A stretch of 60,000 nt of DNA from Antedon mediterranea (taxonomy: Eukaryota > Echinodermata > Crinoidea > Comatulida > Antedonidae): NCBI RefSeq assembly GCF_964355755.1, contig NC_092671.1, forward strand, positions 39,947,304 through 40,007,303, read 5' to 3'. The position numbers and the translations under genes are program-made. Position 1 is the stretch's first letter. Every line of letters starts with the position of its first letter. The notes beneath the pieces are model-generated. The model did no database searches and was not told the origin of the DNA. It saw only the letters and a program-made list of their open reading frames with translations. This document shows positions 1-11,806 of this stretch, in pieces.

Positions 1-364
1 AAATGTATTTATTTTTCATTTTGTCATCAATAGATTCGTTAACATTTGGAAATTGGTTATTTTATTTTTAAACCGACATAATAGTTAACTCACAGTTCTT
101 CAAGCCGATACGATTTCATTGTATATTTTTACATGTGACACTAAAGTTAATCTGAATCTGTCGAAATGAAGAGAATTATTGAAAACACGATTAGTTTGAA
201 TGGAATCGTGTGCAGAGCCAACAACGGAAAACATTAATCCTTACTAATAATAATATGAATGCAAAATAATGACAAATTGGTGACGCTGCAAAAATATTTA
301 AAATAGTAGGCCTATATCTTGTTAATAATGGCGTGTCTGGATATTCTGCTTGTTACCAACCAAA
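1..364. other. AT-rich intergenic sequence
   Basis: No coding signal, tandem repeat or recognisable element seen, apart from one TAGGCCTA octamer near 307. Confidence 0.6.
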
Positions 365-512
365 TAGCACGCGCGACGCATGATGGGAAGGGTTCGGGAG
401 AAAACGTCACGACGCGTACGTGCGTGATTTGTTGTTTTACGTACGCGTACCCTTCCCACCATGCATTGTGCAATGACGTTCTCTCGAGAAAGCAAGCTAT
501 TTGCGATCAACA
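365..512. mobile_element. MITE family C, copy 1
   Basis: About 148 bp matching a second copy at 13216-13373: both share GCGACGCATGATGGGAAG, a central TGATTTGTTGTTT spacer and CATTGTGCAATGACG. Inside, ACGTACGCGTACCCTTCCCA mirrors the left side, so most of the element can fold. It has no coding capacity; the ORFs over it are noise. Confidence 0.7.
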
Positions 513-845
513 ATATTATGAAGAATTATACAATACACAATATTATTGACTTAAGGTCAGAAAACGAGGTTAATTAACTATTTTTGAATCAAACTATTTT
601 TTTTTATCGTGGCTTCTATTATTATCTATGATAATGACTTATTTGTGATCAGGATGGCCATACGACATACTGTAAATCAAACGGTATTATTTGAGATTAC
701 TGAGTATTGATAAACAAAGAAGTACGTACTAGAAAGGAAATTAAATTATATCAATATGCCTAATTTATATATTATACCAATGTTGTTGAGTTACGGTGTA
801 AAAATGTTCACATGAGGTAGGGTGAATCAAACGTGGCACAAGTAA

Positions 846-994
846 AGCTCTGTCTACACTATCAAACAAAACATGTGATGTGCCCATATATGGACATGAC
901 GATGTCATATTATACCATATTTGAGCTCACCACTTACCATATTTGGGCACATCACATTTTTTTGTCAAACTAGTTTGACAGTGTAGACAGAGCT
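846..994. mobile_element. MITE family A, copy 1
   Basis: A near full-length inverted repeat. It starts AGCTCTGTCTACACTATCAA and ends with the mirror (TTTGACAGTGTAGACAGAGCT). The inner part has CCCATATATGGACATGA and ATATTTGGGCACATCACAT. Flanks read TAA and TTAA-like, which may be part of a target duplication. Same family as 7094, 15845, 44937, 45175, 54856 and 59651. Confidence 0.85.
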
Positions 995-1239
995 TAATAC
1001 AATTTGCTTCTCAAGTAGAAGCCAATGAAGAAACACATTACGTTTGTGTGCGATTGCGCTGTAAAACGCGTTTGCGTCGCATGTACACGCAAAGACTGCA
1101 ATCATGTTAAATATATCAACATAATTACCTATCTCTTTAATTGAATGCATTTAGCTTGGTCATGGGCAAACCTCTATTATCTTTGATAATGTTTGTCTAC
1201 ACTTAACATTCTTTTCTCGAGTACTGGTATGTGCAACCA

Positions 1240-1325
1240 AAAAGCCAGTAAGGCAAGTAGGCCTAGTCAAAGCCAGTAGGCAAGTAGGCCTAGTCAAAGC
1301 CAGTAGGCAAGTAGGCCTAGTCAAA
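1240..1325. repeat. 26-bp tandem repeat, about three copies
   Basis: The unit contains AAGCCAGTAGGCAAGTAGGC and ends CTAGTC; each copy carries the palindrome TAGGCCTA. The first copy has an extra A. Confidence 0.9.
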
Positions 1326-2484
1326 CAGAAAATGAATAATATAATAATAAATAATACAAATGATATGAGTAAATATCGAGTAGAAACAAGCTATCGTCAC
1401 CATTATTTATTTATATATAACATTCTGTCTATGCAGACATTTTACCTACTTTTTATTTGTTGTCATCTCACAGCCAGATTTGTGAAAATGATTATGCGTA
1501 ATAGAGAAATCACACATTTTAAACATCATTTTGTCACAATAAATACAAGATAAGATGATGACGCAAGGGAAAATGTTGCCCTTTCGTTTTATTTTTCAAG
1601 GTTACATTAATTCCCTACTTATACTTTTATTTAGCCCTCTCGGAAATTGAAAGGAAATTGGCATGGCAGAAAAAACATGAAAGTAAATTTTTTATCAGAC
1701 AGCAGAAATCCATCCACACTTTACAAAATCGAACTTGTTGCTTAAAGGCCGGGTGCGGGCAAAAAATTTCTATTGATCATACATTCCAATAATTATCGAT
1801 CTATAGTTTCCCCTATGTTTCATAATTTTTGGGATTTTATTTGTGTTACACGAGCTTTTTGAAAATAAGCACTTTCTTATCAGTGGGGGGATAGTTCAAA
1901 TTACACAGTAAAATCTCTATTCTTTTGTACACACATTTTGTAAATAGAGAGGAATTTTAAAAAGCTATGAAAAATAAACGGTGTGGTAAAAAATGTTATC
2001 AGATGACTAAATATAGGTAATATAACTTGAATATTACATTTCTGATATTTTTATTCAACTTCAGATTTTTATTTTCATGCTATAGCAACAATTATCCACC
2101 GTATATCCACCATCTTTTTTCACCATCTAGGGAGTCACCAGACATGTTATTACATTAGGTTAACTATCTAACTACTGAAAAAAAGTCTTCCTGGTTTTTA
2201 TGGAAGAATTTTGCCAAATTTTGTATTTGATACCATATTAAGGGAAATTCATGTTTTTTCGTCTCGATTTCTGTTACAAATATTTGATTTATGTACAATT
2301 AACCAAATATTATATTTAAAATTCATGCCTGTACCTGAGCTTAAGGTAACCGAGTACGGCGTTGAGAGAGAAATGCAAGACTGGCAACCTGAAACCTATA
2401 CAGATGCCCCACTGGAGGATCAATAGTAACACAATGTTCAAATATGGACTCTTTTCATCCAACATTCTTAGCGGAAACCATTAA
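1326..2484. other. Non-coding AT-rich stretch
   Basis: Simple ATAATA near 1336, otherwise unique-looking sequence. Short frames at 1332-1553 and 2211-2426 show no domain or codon pattern and are not supported. Confidence 0.55.
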
Positions 2485-2646
2485 AGCTTGGTTCCCACTA
2501 GGACGCAACGCAAGGACGTAAGAGCAAGCGAATTGTCCAATGGCAAGCGAATTGTCCAATGACAAGCGACGGCTTTGCGCTTGTGATTGGTCAATTCACG
2601 TATTTGCGGCTCTTACGTCCTTGCGTTGCGTAGTGGGAACCAAGCT
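2485..2646. mobile_element. MITE family B, copy 1 (full length)
   Basis: Inverted ends AGCTTGGTTCCCACTAGGAC and the mirror at the right (GTAGTGGGAACCAAGCT). Inside are ACGCAACGCAAGGACGT motifs on the left and their complement on the right, with CCAATG near the centre. Flanked by TTAA/TTTA-like sequence. Confidence 0.88.
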
Positions 2647-3413
2647 TTAGTTTGCATGCGCAGTACATACAATGCACAATCCCTGTCCTATATAATAAAA
2701 CGTCATCCTAGAGAGACATCGATATGTTTATATTATAACTATTATTAGGCTCTATTGAATAGGTTCCATGGTTCTTACTAAGAATGAAAATAAATGTATA
2801 AATAAATGTATAATGTTATGGTAATAAAGAATATTAGTCTTACCATGCGTTCAGACGCAGACGCCCCACGCCTCCCGTGATACCAATGTTATTGGGTGCC
2901 GCGATCGGTGTATTTACACACTGTCGGCTAATTATATGATGTTCTATTTATAGCCTATGTTACTATTTATAGACTGCATATCAATGGATACATGATAACA
3001 ATATTTAGTTTGTAAAGATATACAGGTAAATGACCTGCTTATTGACTCATTTAAATTATTTACTTTGTAAAATGTCAAAGAATTTTAATTTTTCGTGTTT
3101 ATTTTATTTTTTTTTTTATTATTGTATGTTTGGAAACATTATTGATGCGTGTGCCCGTTTCATGTTCGCGTTATTACAAAGAATACAGTTTATGACGTCA
3201 GCGGTATTGTCAATTAAAATGCCCTCAAGTTATTTGGTAAGCCAATCCCTTATTGCCGTTATTTTGAACAATTACGGGTAAATGCTATTGATATCATATC
3301 GAATAATCGATTTGAGTAAAATACCAAAGGTTACACGGAACGTAAGCTGTGACGCGTCGCCGGAATTAAGATATAAACAAACTATCGACTTCCGGCCGTT
3401 GATACCACCCTTA

Positions 3414-3588
3414 AGCTTGGTTCCCACTAGAACGTAACACAAGGACGTAAACGCAACGCAAGCGTTTTAACCAATGACAAGCGAAGTTATAGACAGTTAC
3501 CAATCACAAGCGAATAAGACTTGTGATTGGTCAATTCACTTGCGTTGCGTTACGTTCTTGCGTTGCGTCGCTAGTGGAAACCACGCTT
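3414..3588. mobile_element. MITE family B, copy 2
   Basis: Same ends as copy 1 (AAGCTTGGTTCCCACTAGAA to CTAGTGGAAACCACGCTT), with GTGATTGGTCAATTCAC near the centre. Only about 14 bp from the next copy. Confidence 0.88.
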
Positions 3589-3602
3589 CACCAGGACAGT
3601 TA

Positions 3603-3762
3603 AGCGTGGTTCCCACTAGAGACGTAAACGCAAGGACGTACGCACAACGCAGACGAGTTGACCAATAACAAGCCACTGTTCGAATAATCCATCGCTTGTG
3701 ATTGTTCAAATCATTTACGTTGCGTTACGCTCTTGCGTTGCGTCCCTAGCGGGAACCAAGCT
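3603..3762. mobile_element. MITE family B, copy 3, abutting a family A end
   Basis: Starts AGCGTGGTTCCCACTAGAGA and ends GCGGGAACCAAGCT. Directly after it, GTCTACACTATCACATTT (about 3763-3780) is a remnant of a family A terminus, so two families meet here. Confidence 0.85.
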
Positions 3763-3780
3763 GTCTACACTATCACATTT

Positions 3781-4385
3781 TAACAAATTTACTTTCTGTA
3801 ACTAAATTCGTAGTTCCTCATACCAATCACAAATGTTTATTTCAACATTTTTTATAAATTTGATTTATAACAATTAAAAAAATAAATAAACATTTTATTG
3901 TCTATAGTTATTGTATGAAAAGGCCAATAATTGGCCAATTATTGATCATATATCATAAACCTGTGACAGTAATGTGACTGCTCCAACAAAATGATTTAAG
4001 TGCCTCAAAACATTGTTTTAGTAGTCGTGCTGTAGTCGGGTAGTAGACGTGTACAAACTTTCTGAGGACCGACATAGTCGTTAAAATGACGAAATTATGC
4101 CTAATAAAAATGTATCTACGGAAAAAAACACATTAACGTAGGCCTACAATAAATCAAATCTTTCACCAAAAGTTAAAATAGGGTAGGCATAATGGTCCGG
4201 ATGACGGAAGGAAAATGTAATGTCCTGGCCAAACAATTCAGACTTCCTTAAATTAAACATGATTTGACAGTCATGTCCTAACATGGCTTTTGAGAATAAC
4301 ACATTGGCCCAAGCACGACGTGTACTTAAATTAATCTATATAACACAACGGTGAAAATGACACTTTTTGTGAGGACATAACACAA
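3781..4385. other. Non-coding AT-rich stretch
   Basis: No coding or repeat structure recognised except one TAGGCCTA octamer near 4138. Confidence 0.55.
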
Positions 4386-4471
4386 GACCAGTAGTACGGC
4401 ACCAGTAGTATGCCACCAGTAGTACGGCACCAGTAGTACGGCACCAGTAGTACGGCACCAGTAGTACGGCA
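4386..4471. repeat. 14-bp tandem repeat, about six copies
   Basis: Unit ACCAGTAGTACGGC with one variant copy (GTATGCC). This gives the false minus-strand TTGAVLLVPYY-type reading frame at 4326-4514. Confidence 0.92.
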
Positions 4472-4945
4472 AACTAAATTTATAAATTCTGAAACAACAG
4501 AATTGTATTAGCACAATATTTGTTTAATATAATTTAGGTGTAATGTTCATGAGAAAGGGTGGATCGCGTTACATCTGTGTTTGCGTAAGATATTTGATCA
4601 TGGACCCCATGAGTTCCGTGTAAGCTACCGTACTTCACGATGTGTTACCGTAATACACGTGTCATCCGACGAAAAAGGTCTGGTCACTTGAGACTATTAA
4701 AGGAGGCGCATGGCGCATGGCGCCTAGTCAATCAACGTAAACAATTTTATATTTTTTATATTTTATAATTTTTATTATGAAAGTATGTTAAAACATACTT
4801 CCATAAAAATAAAATAAAATGAATGTCAATTTCGGGGGAAGTACTAAACCACTAACTTTATGGTTATTACTAGTATAAAATAATGTTTGTTTTAAATTGC
4901 TAGATATTTCAATTTGTATTTTAATTTTATCAAATACATTAATAA
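4472..4945. other. Non-coding stretch
   Basis: A small GGCGCATGGCGCATGGCGCC repeat near 4706-4725; otherwise AT-rich and uninformative. Confidence 0.5.
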
Positions 4946-5320
4946 GCGAGTCATATGGCCGAGCGGTTAAGGCAGGGGCGCCGTTTACCGTATCTAAAGA
5001 GCCAACAACAACATCGGCAAGGGTTCGAGGCCGACTCGCTCCTAGTTCTGGTGGTGGAACAAGTCTTCTCGGATAAGGACTATAAACCGTAGGTCCAGTG
5101 TACACAGTTATAACCTGTGTGTACTTTAAAGAACCCAGTTCATTATTCGAAAAAGAGTAGGGGGTTACCCCGGTGAACTGGTTCACACAATAGCCCCTGT
5201 ATCAGGAGGATTACCACCTATCTGATAGGACAGTGATTAATTCACTATTGGTAATCCTTGGCCACATTGCCTAAAGACATAAAATAAAAATAAATAAAAA
5301 TAAAAGAAATAAAGTAAAGA
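4946..5320 (+). mobile_element. SINE with tRNA-Ser/Leu-like head, conserved central domain and A-rich tail
   Basis: The head at 4946-5039 has a pol III A box (TGGCCGAGCGGTTAAGGC), a B box (GGTTCGAGGCC) and a closing stem GCGAGTC/GACTCGC, resembling a class II (Ser/Leu) tRNA. At 5116-5180 a central domain reads GTACTTTAAAGAACCCAGTT and then GGGGGTTACCCCGGTG; the same domain occurs in the SINE at 58602 and the array at 27220. The tail at 5279-5320 is AAATAAAAATA-like. Known SINE architecture is tRNA promoter, body, then LINE-type tail; the named domain class cannot be told from memory. It looks recent, with an intact stem and boxes. Confidence 0.88.
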
Positions 5321-5957
5321 ATATAATACACATGGACATACGTAACGAATAGCCCGTATACCGGCCTACTTAACTGTATGTTTATAAAATTGTCTTTCTT
5401 TGTGAACATGAATGATACGTTCCGGTAAATAAAAAATTACATATTAGACACACACAGTAACTGATAGCTCATTTTGGCGAAAGAAAGAAAACAACGTCGT
5501 GACCTATTTTTACCAGGTGAACTAATTAAGGGCGCAACAATGTTAAAGCCCAATTTCATCTTGGTACAACACTACACATGTCACGACTATCCTACAATCA
5601 GGATTAAACTAAGGAATTTAACGTCGATCTGTACGTGTTCATGTTATTGACGGGTTCACATGTCGGGCTTAGTTTCAAATCCTGACTTAACTCTAAAATG
5701 TTTTTACGATGTGCTGTTTGTGAAGGCAATAGAAATAGGAGTTCAGGTGGTTTAAACTAACGCGTTGCAAGGTGGTGTCTGCACGTTAAATTCCTTGTGT
5801 GGTCAACCAGACCTCCTTAGCTCCGTGCTCTGGATCTTCAAACAGGACTTATCAAAACCATTTTGGTTGCATAATTGTAAAACAATATATCATGTTGATT
5901 GACAATATTTTCTCACACAAAATATATTATAACGGAAAACAATTTCTAAACTGATCC
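5321..5957. other. Non-coding stretch
   Basis: No gene, RNA or repeat recognised. Composition is less AT-biased than the flanks. Confidence 0.5.
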
Positions 5958-6163
5958 AACGCTTTTGATTGGTTAAAACTTAGGTTACGCGTCGTCCCTA
6001 CGTTGCATGGGAACCGACATTAAAGAACGTATAAACGCACCCCAAATAATTTGACCAATCATGACGTGAGATGTATCTCTCAAACTGCCGCTTGTGATTG
6101 GTCAACTCACTGCGTTGTTGCGCCTACACCATTGCGTCGCGTCCAATTGGGAAACAAGCTTAT
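5958..6163. mobile_element. MITE family B, degenerate or composite copy
   Basis: Contains GGTTACGCGTCGTCCCTACG and TTGCATGGGAACC, then ATTTGACCAATCATGACG and TTGCGTCGCGTCCAATTGGG ending AAACAAGCTT. It looks like one partial and one fuller copy fused. Confidence 0.6.
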
Positions 6164-6598
6164 TAAACGTGACGGCATTTAAGCATCACATCAATGTTTA
6201 ACAAACAATTCAGTCTAGTGGTCTATATATGTATATTTATTGTTTATCGTAAGTTCACAGTCATGGTTAGTTTATTATTTGACTGGTTAACATACCTTAG
6301 AAATCAAATGCATAAATTTTGTAAACGGTTTCGGCTCATAAATAGTTAAGTTTATTGGGTTATGTAACGCGGCAAAAAGTGCATGCGTTAAAACATAAGT
6401 AGACATCAGAACATTTATTTAGTACGGACAGGTGATGTCTCTGCATCGCAGTACCAAATTAGAACATTGCTAATAATGATGTTGAATCAACAGTTAAACC
6501 ACTGACATTCTGTGACAATGTTGCCAAACAGACACGACTACAAAAGTCTCAGACCATCATACTGCGTGGCAAGATGTAGCTACCGATGAAACATTGTA
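6164..6598. other. Non-coding stretch
   Basis: No features recognised. Confidence 0.5.
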
Positions 6599-6690
6599 TG
6601 CTTGGTTCCCACTAGAGACGCAACACGTAACGCAACGCGATGGATTATTCGAACTGTCGCTTGTCAACTCGCTTTAATGGGAACCAAGCT
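6599..6690. mobile_element. MITE family B, short internally deleted copy
   Basis: Starts GCTTGGTTCCCACTAGAGAC and ends ATGGGAACCAAGCT, but is only about 92 bp long; the right inner half is mostly lost. Confidence 0.85.
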
Positions 6691-7093
6691 TAAACGGAAA
6701 GAGTTTTGTATCACTGACAAATATGAACCATTTTAGGTGATTTCGCGCATACACAAATATTAAAATTCTTCGCAACGTGTGGGGTTCGTGGTAATTACAA
6801 GTTGGATGTTAAAATACATTAAATGCAGTAATTGTTAATAAATCAATGATTACAAATATCATACCACATTATGGTTGTGTGTACATGATAGAATGTGGGT
6901 TACCTCACATCATGCCTCGCCGCCTACGCCTCATATTATCGTTGTAATTTTAGGAAAAAATGTCTAATATAAGCAATTAACCCATTTTTGTAATAACGGT
7001 TATCAATATCCTGAATGTTGTTTGGAATGGTAAAACGGAACCACCAACTGTGGGTAAAAAAGAACTGCATGGGTATATTTTTAGAAGGATCGC

Positions 7094-7199
7094 CCTATTG
7101 TCTACCCAAAGTGATATGATCAAATATGGTAGTGATATGACATCATTATGTCCATATATGGGCACGTCAAACTAGTTTGAATATGTAGACAGAGCTTTA
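7094..7199. mobile_element. MITE family A, left end degenerate
   Basis: Right end GTAGACAGAGCTTT is intact and the inner GTCCATATATGGGCACGTCA is present; the left terminus is reduced to CTATTGTCTACC. Confidence 0.75.
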
Positions 7200-7560
7200 A
7201 AATGGTTTGCAACCTATTGTCGTATCACACATTACAGTAGGATATAGGAAATAACAAATATATGGTAACGTATTCAATGACAGCACGAATGCTATTATAA
7301 TTTTTAAAATGTAATTAATTTCCAACAAGTACCGCCAACTAACCGTGGATTATCATACCTGAATACAATAGCAATACACAATATAGAATGAAAGCAGTAT
7401 ACACAAGACAATACATTGATTTACGAATTAAAACATCGGTGGAAATTTAAAATAAAAATTCCGTTGTGGTCGACATGGATAGTTTAATTTTATTCGTTGT
7501 CCTGACAACTAGAAACATATTCGATCTGGCGCGTCATACAAAGGGAAGAAGTGAGATTAC

Positions 7561-7738
7561 AGCAGCAACAGTGTTATTCCCGATTGCGTAAATTGCTAAA
7601 TGCGGACCTGGGAATGACAAATAATGACGTCTTCCAGTGCGTGTAGGTCTATTAGCAGCAACAGTTATTCCCGATTGCGTAATTGCTAATAAATGCGGAC
7701 CTGGGAATGAGAAATAATTACTTCTTCCAGTGCGTGTA
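7561..7738. repeat. Direct duplication, two copies about 93 bp apart
   Basis: AGCAGCAACAGT, TTATTCCCGATTGCGTAA, ATGCGGACCTGGGAATGA and CTTCCAGTGCGTGTA occur in the same order in both copies, with a few mismatches and small indels. Confidence 0.9.
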
Positions 7739-10700
7739 TCCTGCCTATACAATATTTAACTATGGAACGTACATGAACATTCTCTGCAGATTTGGAGGGC
7801 GTAGAATTAGAAATGAAATATTAATAGTGAATGCTCAACAATCAAAACTGCGTGGAAGTTAAGTTGTGTTTCCCAGCCGATTGACTGATTAATCGAATTC
7901 CTGCGGATCAGTGTAAAAAGCCCAATGAGGATAGATTTGCACCAATGGGGCTATGAATGGCGTCAACATGCCTGCTGACTGATGTTCTCAACATAAAATA
8001 CAACTTAGTCATGTTAAAGGTAGATATTCAAATATCCCCGTTACATATAACATAACAAATAATGTGAAAAGCGGGACTTTTTAAAAACATATTTATCATT
8101 AATTGTTTGCCTTGTTTAATATAGTTTTCAGTTTAAATCGTAATGTATATGAATGAATTAGCATATATTGACGACAGGCCTATTAGTTAATTCACTCTTC
8201 ATCCCCTCCCTAACAAAATTGTCAAAACAAGTCTAGAAGCAAAAACGACTTTCGCAAATATTATACCGTACACGATAACAATCGGTAAAAATGCTTGATC
8301 CCCAACTACTCCCATGACGACGACATCATTATCTGAAAATGATGTCATTATATCCGGGATGGATAATTCGAACGAGACTCGGAGGGCCAGGCAACAAGGT
8401 ACTGTTAGTCTTTGGTAAACAACATCTCAGTGAATCTCAACACATCACCTACAATGTGACCTGTGACAAATTTGATTTGAATTTTGATTTCCAAGCATTA
8501 CAATTCAGTTTTTTGTTTGCAAAAGCCCTACGATTTTACAGTCTAATAACTGTAATCAGAAACATTACCAATGAGCTTTAGTCGATCTATAAAAATATCA
8601 TTGTATATTAATAAATATTTCCGATATCAGGAGGCGTGAGAGGATCTTTGTACGATTTGTATTTTTAAAGGCGCGGCGTCTCGTCGCGTTCCTGAACCTG
8701 ACGTAGTCGACACCAACCTATCTTTGGCACATGAGACTGAAGGAACTTAGGCTTAATTGACAATGTAAAAAAAGTGCACATTTCTGTAGTTTTTCATGGG
8801 GAAAACAAACTAGCATACGCCTACCCTTTATAGGCTCATTATGGTTACGTTATTCGTACTGGACAAAAAACAGCATAATGTTTGCCTTTATATGGCAACT
8901 CGAATACCATGTTTCTAATACAAAGGTAAGTCTGTCTAGAAAACATTGCAAAAAATGAGAATATAGGATTAACGAAAGGGATAAATTACACGTAGGCCTA
9001 TGTCAATGTAATATTAGAGAAAATATACAGGTAATTTGGAAAACTTTAACTCGAGAAAATTAGAAATAAATCTAAAACTAACTTTAACTCAAACAATGGG
9101 AAATAAATGAATACGAATAGATTAAACAGAATGCCTGTGATATGCCCAAATATTGTGTGATATGCTCAACTATGGTTTTATAGAATGTGACAGGCATACA
9201 ACAAATTGGAAATTGATGCAACAAAATGATTTTACTGTAAAAGTAAAACTTCCAGTATTGGACCAATAAAGTTTCCTGAATCTATTGATACGATCATCTC
9301 TCTATGCTTTGCTTTGGACACCGACACTGACCGACAGACATCGGTCGAATTCTGGGGACAGAACCTGCGACCAATGTAAGCACGTCTTGAATGCTCAACG
9401 ACGCAATGAATCACCCAATGGCATTCCAGAATCACCTCTGTCCAATAAAAATAGTTATATTAATTGAACATTTGTTTTGACACCTCAGGTTTTTGAGTTG
9501 ACAGGCAATGCTTACAGTTCAGTAACAGTAACTGACAGCGGTCTGTTCGTCCAGGAACCGGAACTTCCAATCATTAACCAAACCATCTCGTCAATCACAC
9601 TTTGACATCATGATCTCGAGCGGCTGTTGGCTTACAGTTTTGCCCTTCGCTGATCTATTAACGCGATTTAAAACTTTTAATTTATTTCTATTTAGCCTCT
9701 TAAAAATTAAACACAGTGTGTTAATTTCATATCATCGAAATGTTGCGTAAACAGCGTTCCATAGTTAATAGTATTCTACGCGAGCGGCATCATACAAAAT
9801 GAATATGGAAATTTGAATTTATCTGAATCCGTTTTAAAAACAACTTCAAAAGTGTTTTCCCAGTTTTGCTAAGCTTAATAAGAAGAGTGACAAACCATAT
9901 AACTTTCAAATGCCATCACGATCTCGAAGTTAAAGTGACATCCTCTTGAAACTATAGAACGGTACAATTAAATATACGGAAGCGTGTTTTATGAACCTAA
10001 TATATAATGTAAAGCATTTTATATGTTCACCTCTTCACGGAAAATCTACAAAGCGTTACTCAAGGCCAAGCAACAAGTGCATCAAATCGTTTACGATCTG
10101 AGAGGTTTATAAAGATGAAACAAATGTTCATCAATTCTAAGAATTGAAGGATGAGTGTTTAATAATGATCCAGTAGACGGCAATATTTATTTTTTATTCG
10201 TTTATCACCCTTTTTTAATATGCCGCTTTTGAATTGTATAAAAAACATTTTTGAGCCTGGTATTTATTGGTTACGTATACCTGAACGTTAAAATAATACA
10301 ACTTAAAAGCGATTGTATTATCAGGTATGGTACGCAACGCGCGCAAAACGTTGAATTCGTAGTATACATTTCGTTACATGAAAGAACCGTTCCCGTTAGA
10401 CGTTTCTCGGTTAGGCCTACATGAAAAAAAAACCGTTGCTCGTGAGTGGCTAGACGTTTCAAAATATCAAAAACGTGATTTCCATTTCCATCAAAGGTCA
10501 TAAAATTGGCAAAATGTTGAAAGCTGACCGGGGCTAGACAGCCGTTACGAATACAGAGGTCACAAAGATCAATCGCCTTGTGGTGGTTCAAATATTGCCT
10601 CATATTTGCCGAGATCCTCGAATTGCCTCGATTCAATGAAGTTATTTTGATTTATATAAAATGATATTGGATGAGTCACTTAATATATATTTAATATAGC

Positions 10701-11806
10701 ATACCACTGAATAAAAGGATCAAGTATACATAGCTCGTTTCAAACTGATCGTTAATCGCTAACAACGAAAACAGAGACTTCTCCTTATTCCATGGGGTAT
10801 GTGGACGTGGCAGGTGGGGGCCAGGGGCCGGGGTAGAAAGGCCCGTTACTGACAAGAGTCGTTATACAATAATGTTCAACAGGTTCGCCAGAAATTGTTG
10901 TGGTTAAATAAAATAAATTAACGATGCTCGAGGGATAGGCTTCTGACCGATGTGTAACCAATGATTCTAGACGAGTGTTGTAGACGTCGTGCTATAGTTC
11001 ATTCACGTTGATATAAGATGACGATATGATACTAATTTCTCTCAAATAAAATATAGTAAAGCACAAGTGCCAAATAATTTGTTTTTCTTTAACTTTATTT
11101 TACTTAATCTGGACGCACCTTCATTCAAGAAGTGTGCCACTGTTTCAAAAGTGTAGCTTCCAAATACATTATTATTAGGCCTATTATTGTTATTATTATT
11201 GAAAACAACATTTCAAAGTGCTTATAATCATATTGAATATGTCTACTACTACCACTATGACCCTATGCATTTTGTTATCATGTCAGATCGGCATAGAGGT
11301 ATTTCCCTGATGATTAATTAATACGGTTTCCCTGCTGCAGTCTAGGTCAAAGTCAACGATAATCCCCACAGAATCTAAGCTAAATCTTATCAATCTCATT
11401 ATTATGTAATTATTACAAGGGTTCTCTTACCTTTAATATGCCTGGTGCATGTCTAGTCTGTCACTGTTAAACTACAGTATTTAATTATCAAGTCCTACTT
11501 GTCTATGATAGTTATTCTATTGTTAAGAAGAGTAAATAGAATGTGTCGAGGTATGCGACGCCTACGCGCCTCGTGCGTCCAACAAAAGTGTTGTGGTTAT
11601 GCCACGGGTATCACTTGTTGTTCACCCGTATTGTTCATTCAGCAAATCTAATTTAAAATTGACAAAAAGACGACATGGGCAGCCATTCTCTTGATAACAT
11701 AAAATGGGATTTAGAGTATTTCATTCAAAATATTATACTAGGCCTACCGGCACTTTTAGGTTTCCTTTGTGAATGTTAGATGTTAGATATACTTCAATTT
11801 GACGGG
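7739..11806. other. Four kb of non-coding sequence
   Basis: I found no convincing exon, RNA or repeated family. Reading frames such as 8339-8581 and 10271-10636 have no recognisable domain. A GC-rich patch lies at 10800-10845 (GTGGACGTGGCAGGTGGGGG). TAGGCCTA octamers lie near 8993, 10411, 11176 and 11739. Confidence 0.5.

Noticed and set aside
4946-5039. Functional tRNA-Leu or tRNA-Ser gene
   Set aside because: A and B boxes and a closing stem exist, but the anticodon arm is irregular and a SINE body and A-rich tail follow directly. SINE head preferred.
10271-10636. 121-residue minus-strand frame
   Set aside because: No recognisable motif, no splice context and ordinary codon content for non-coding DNA here.
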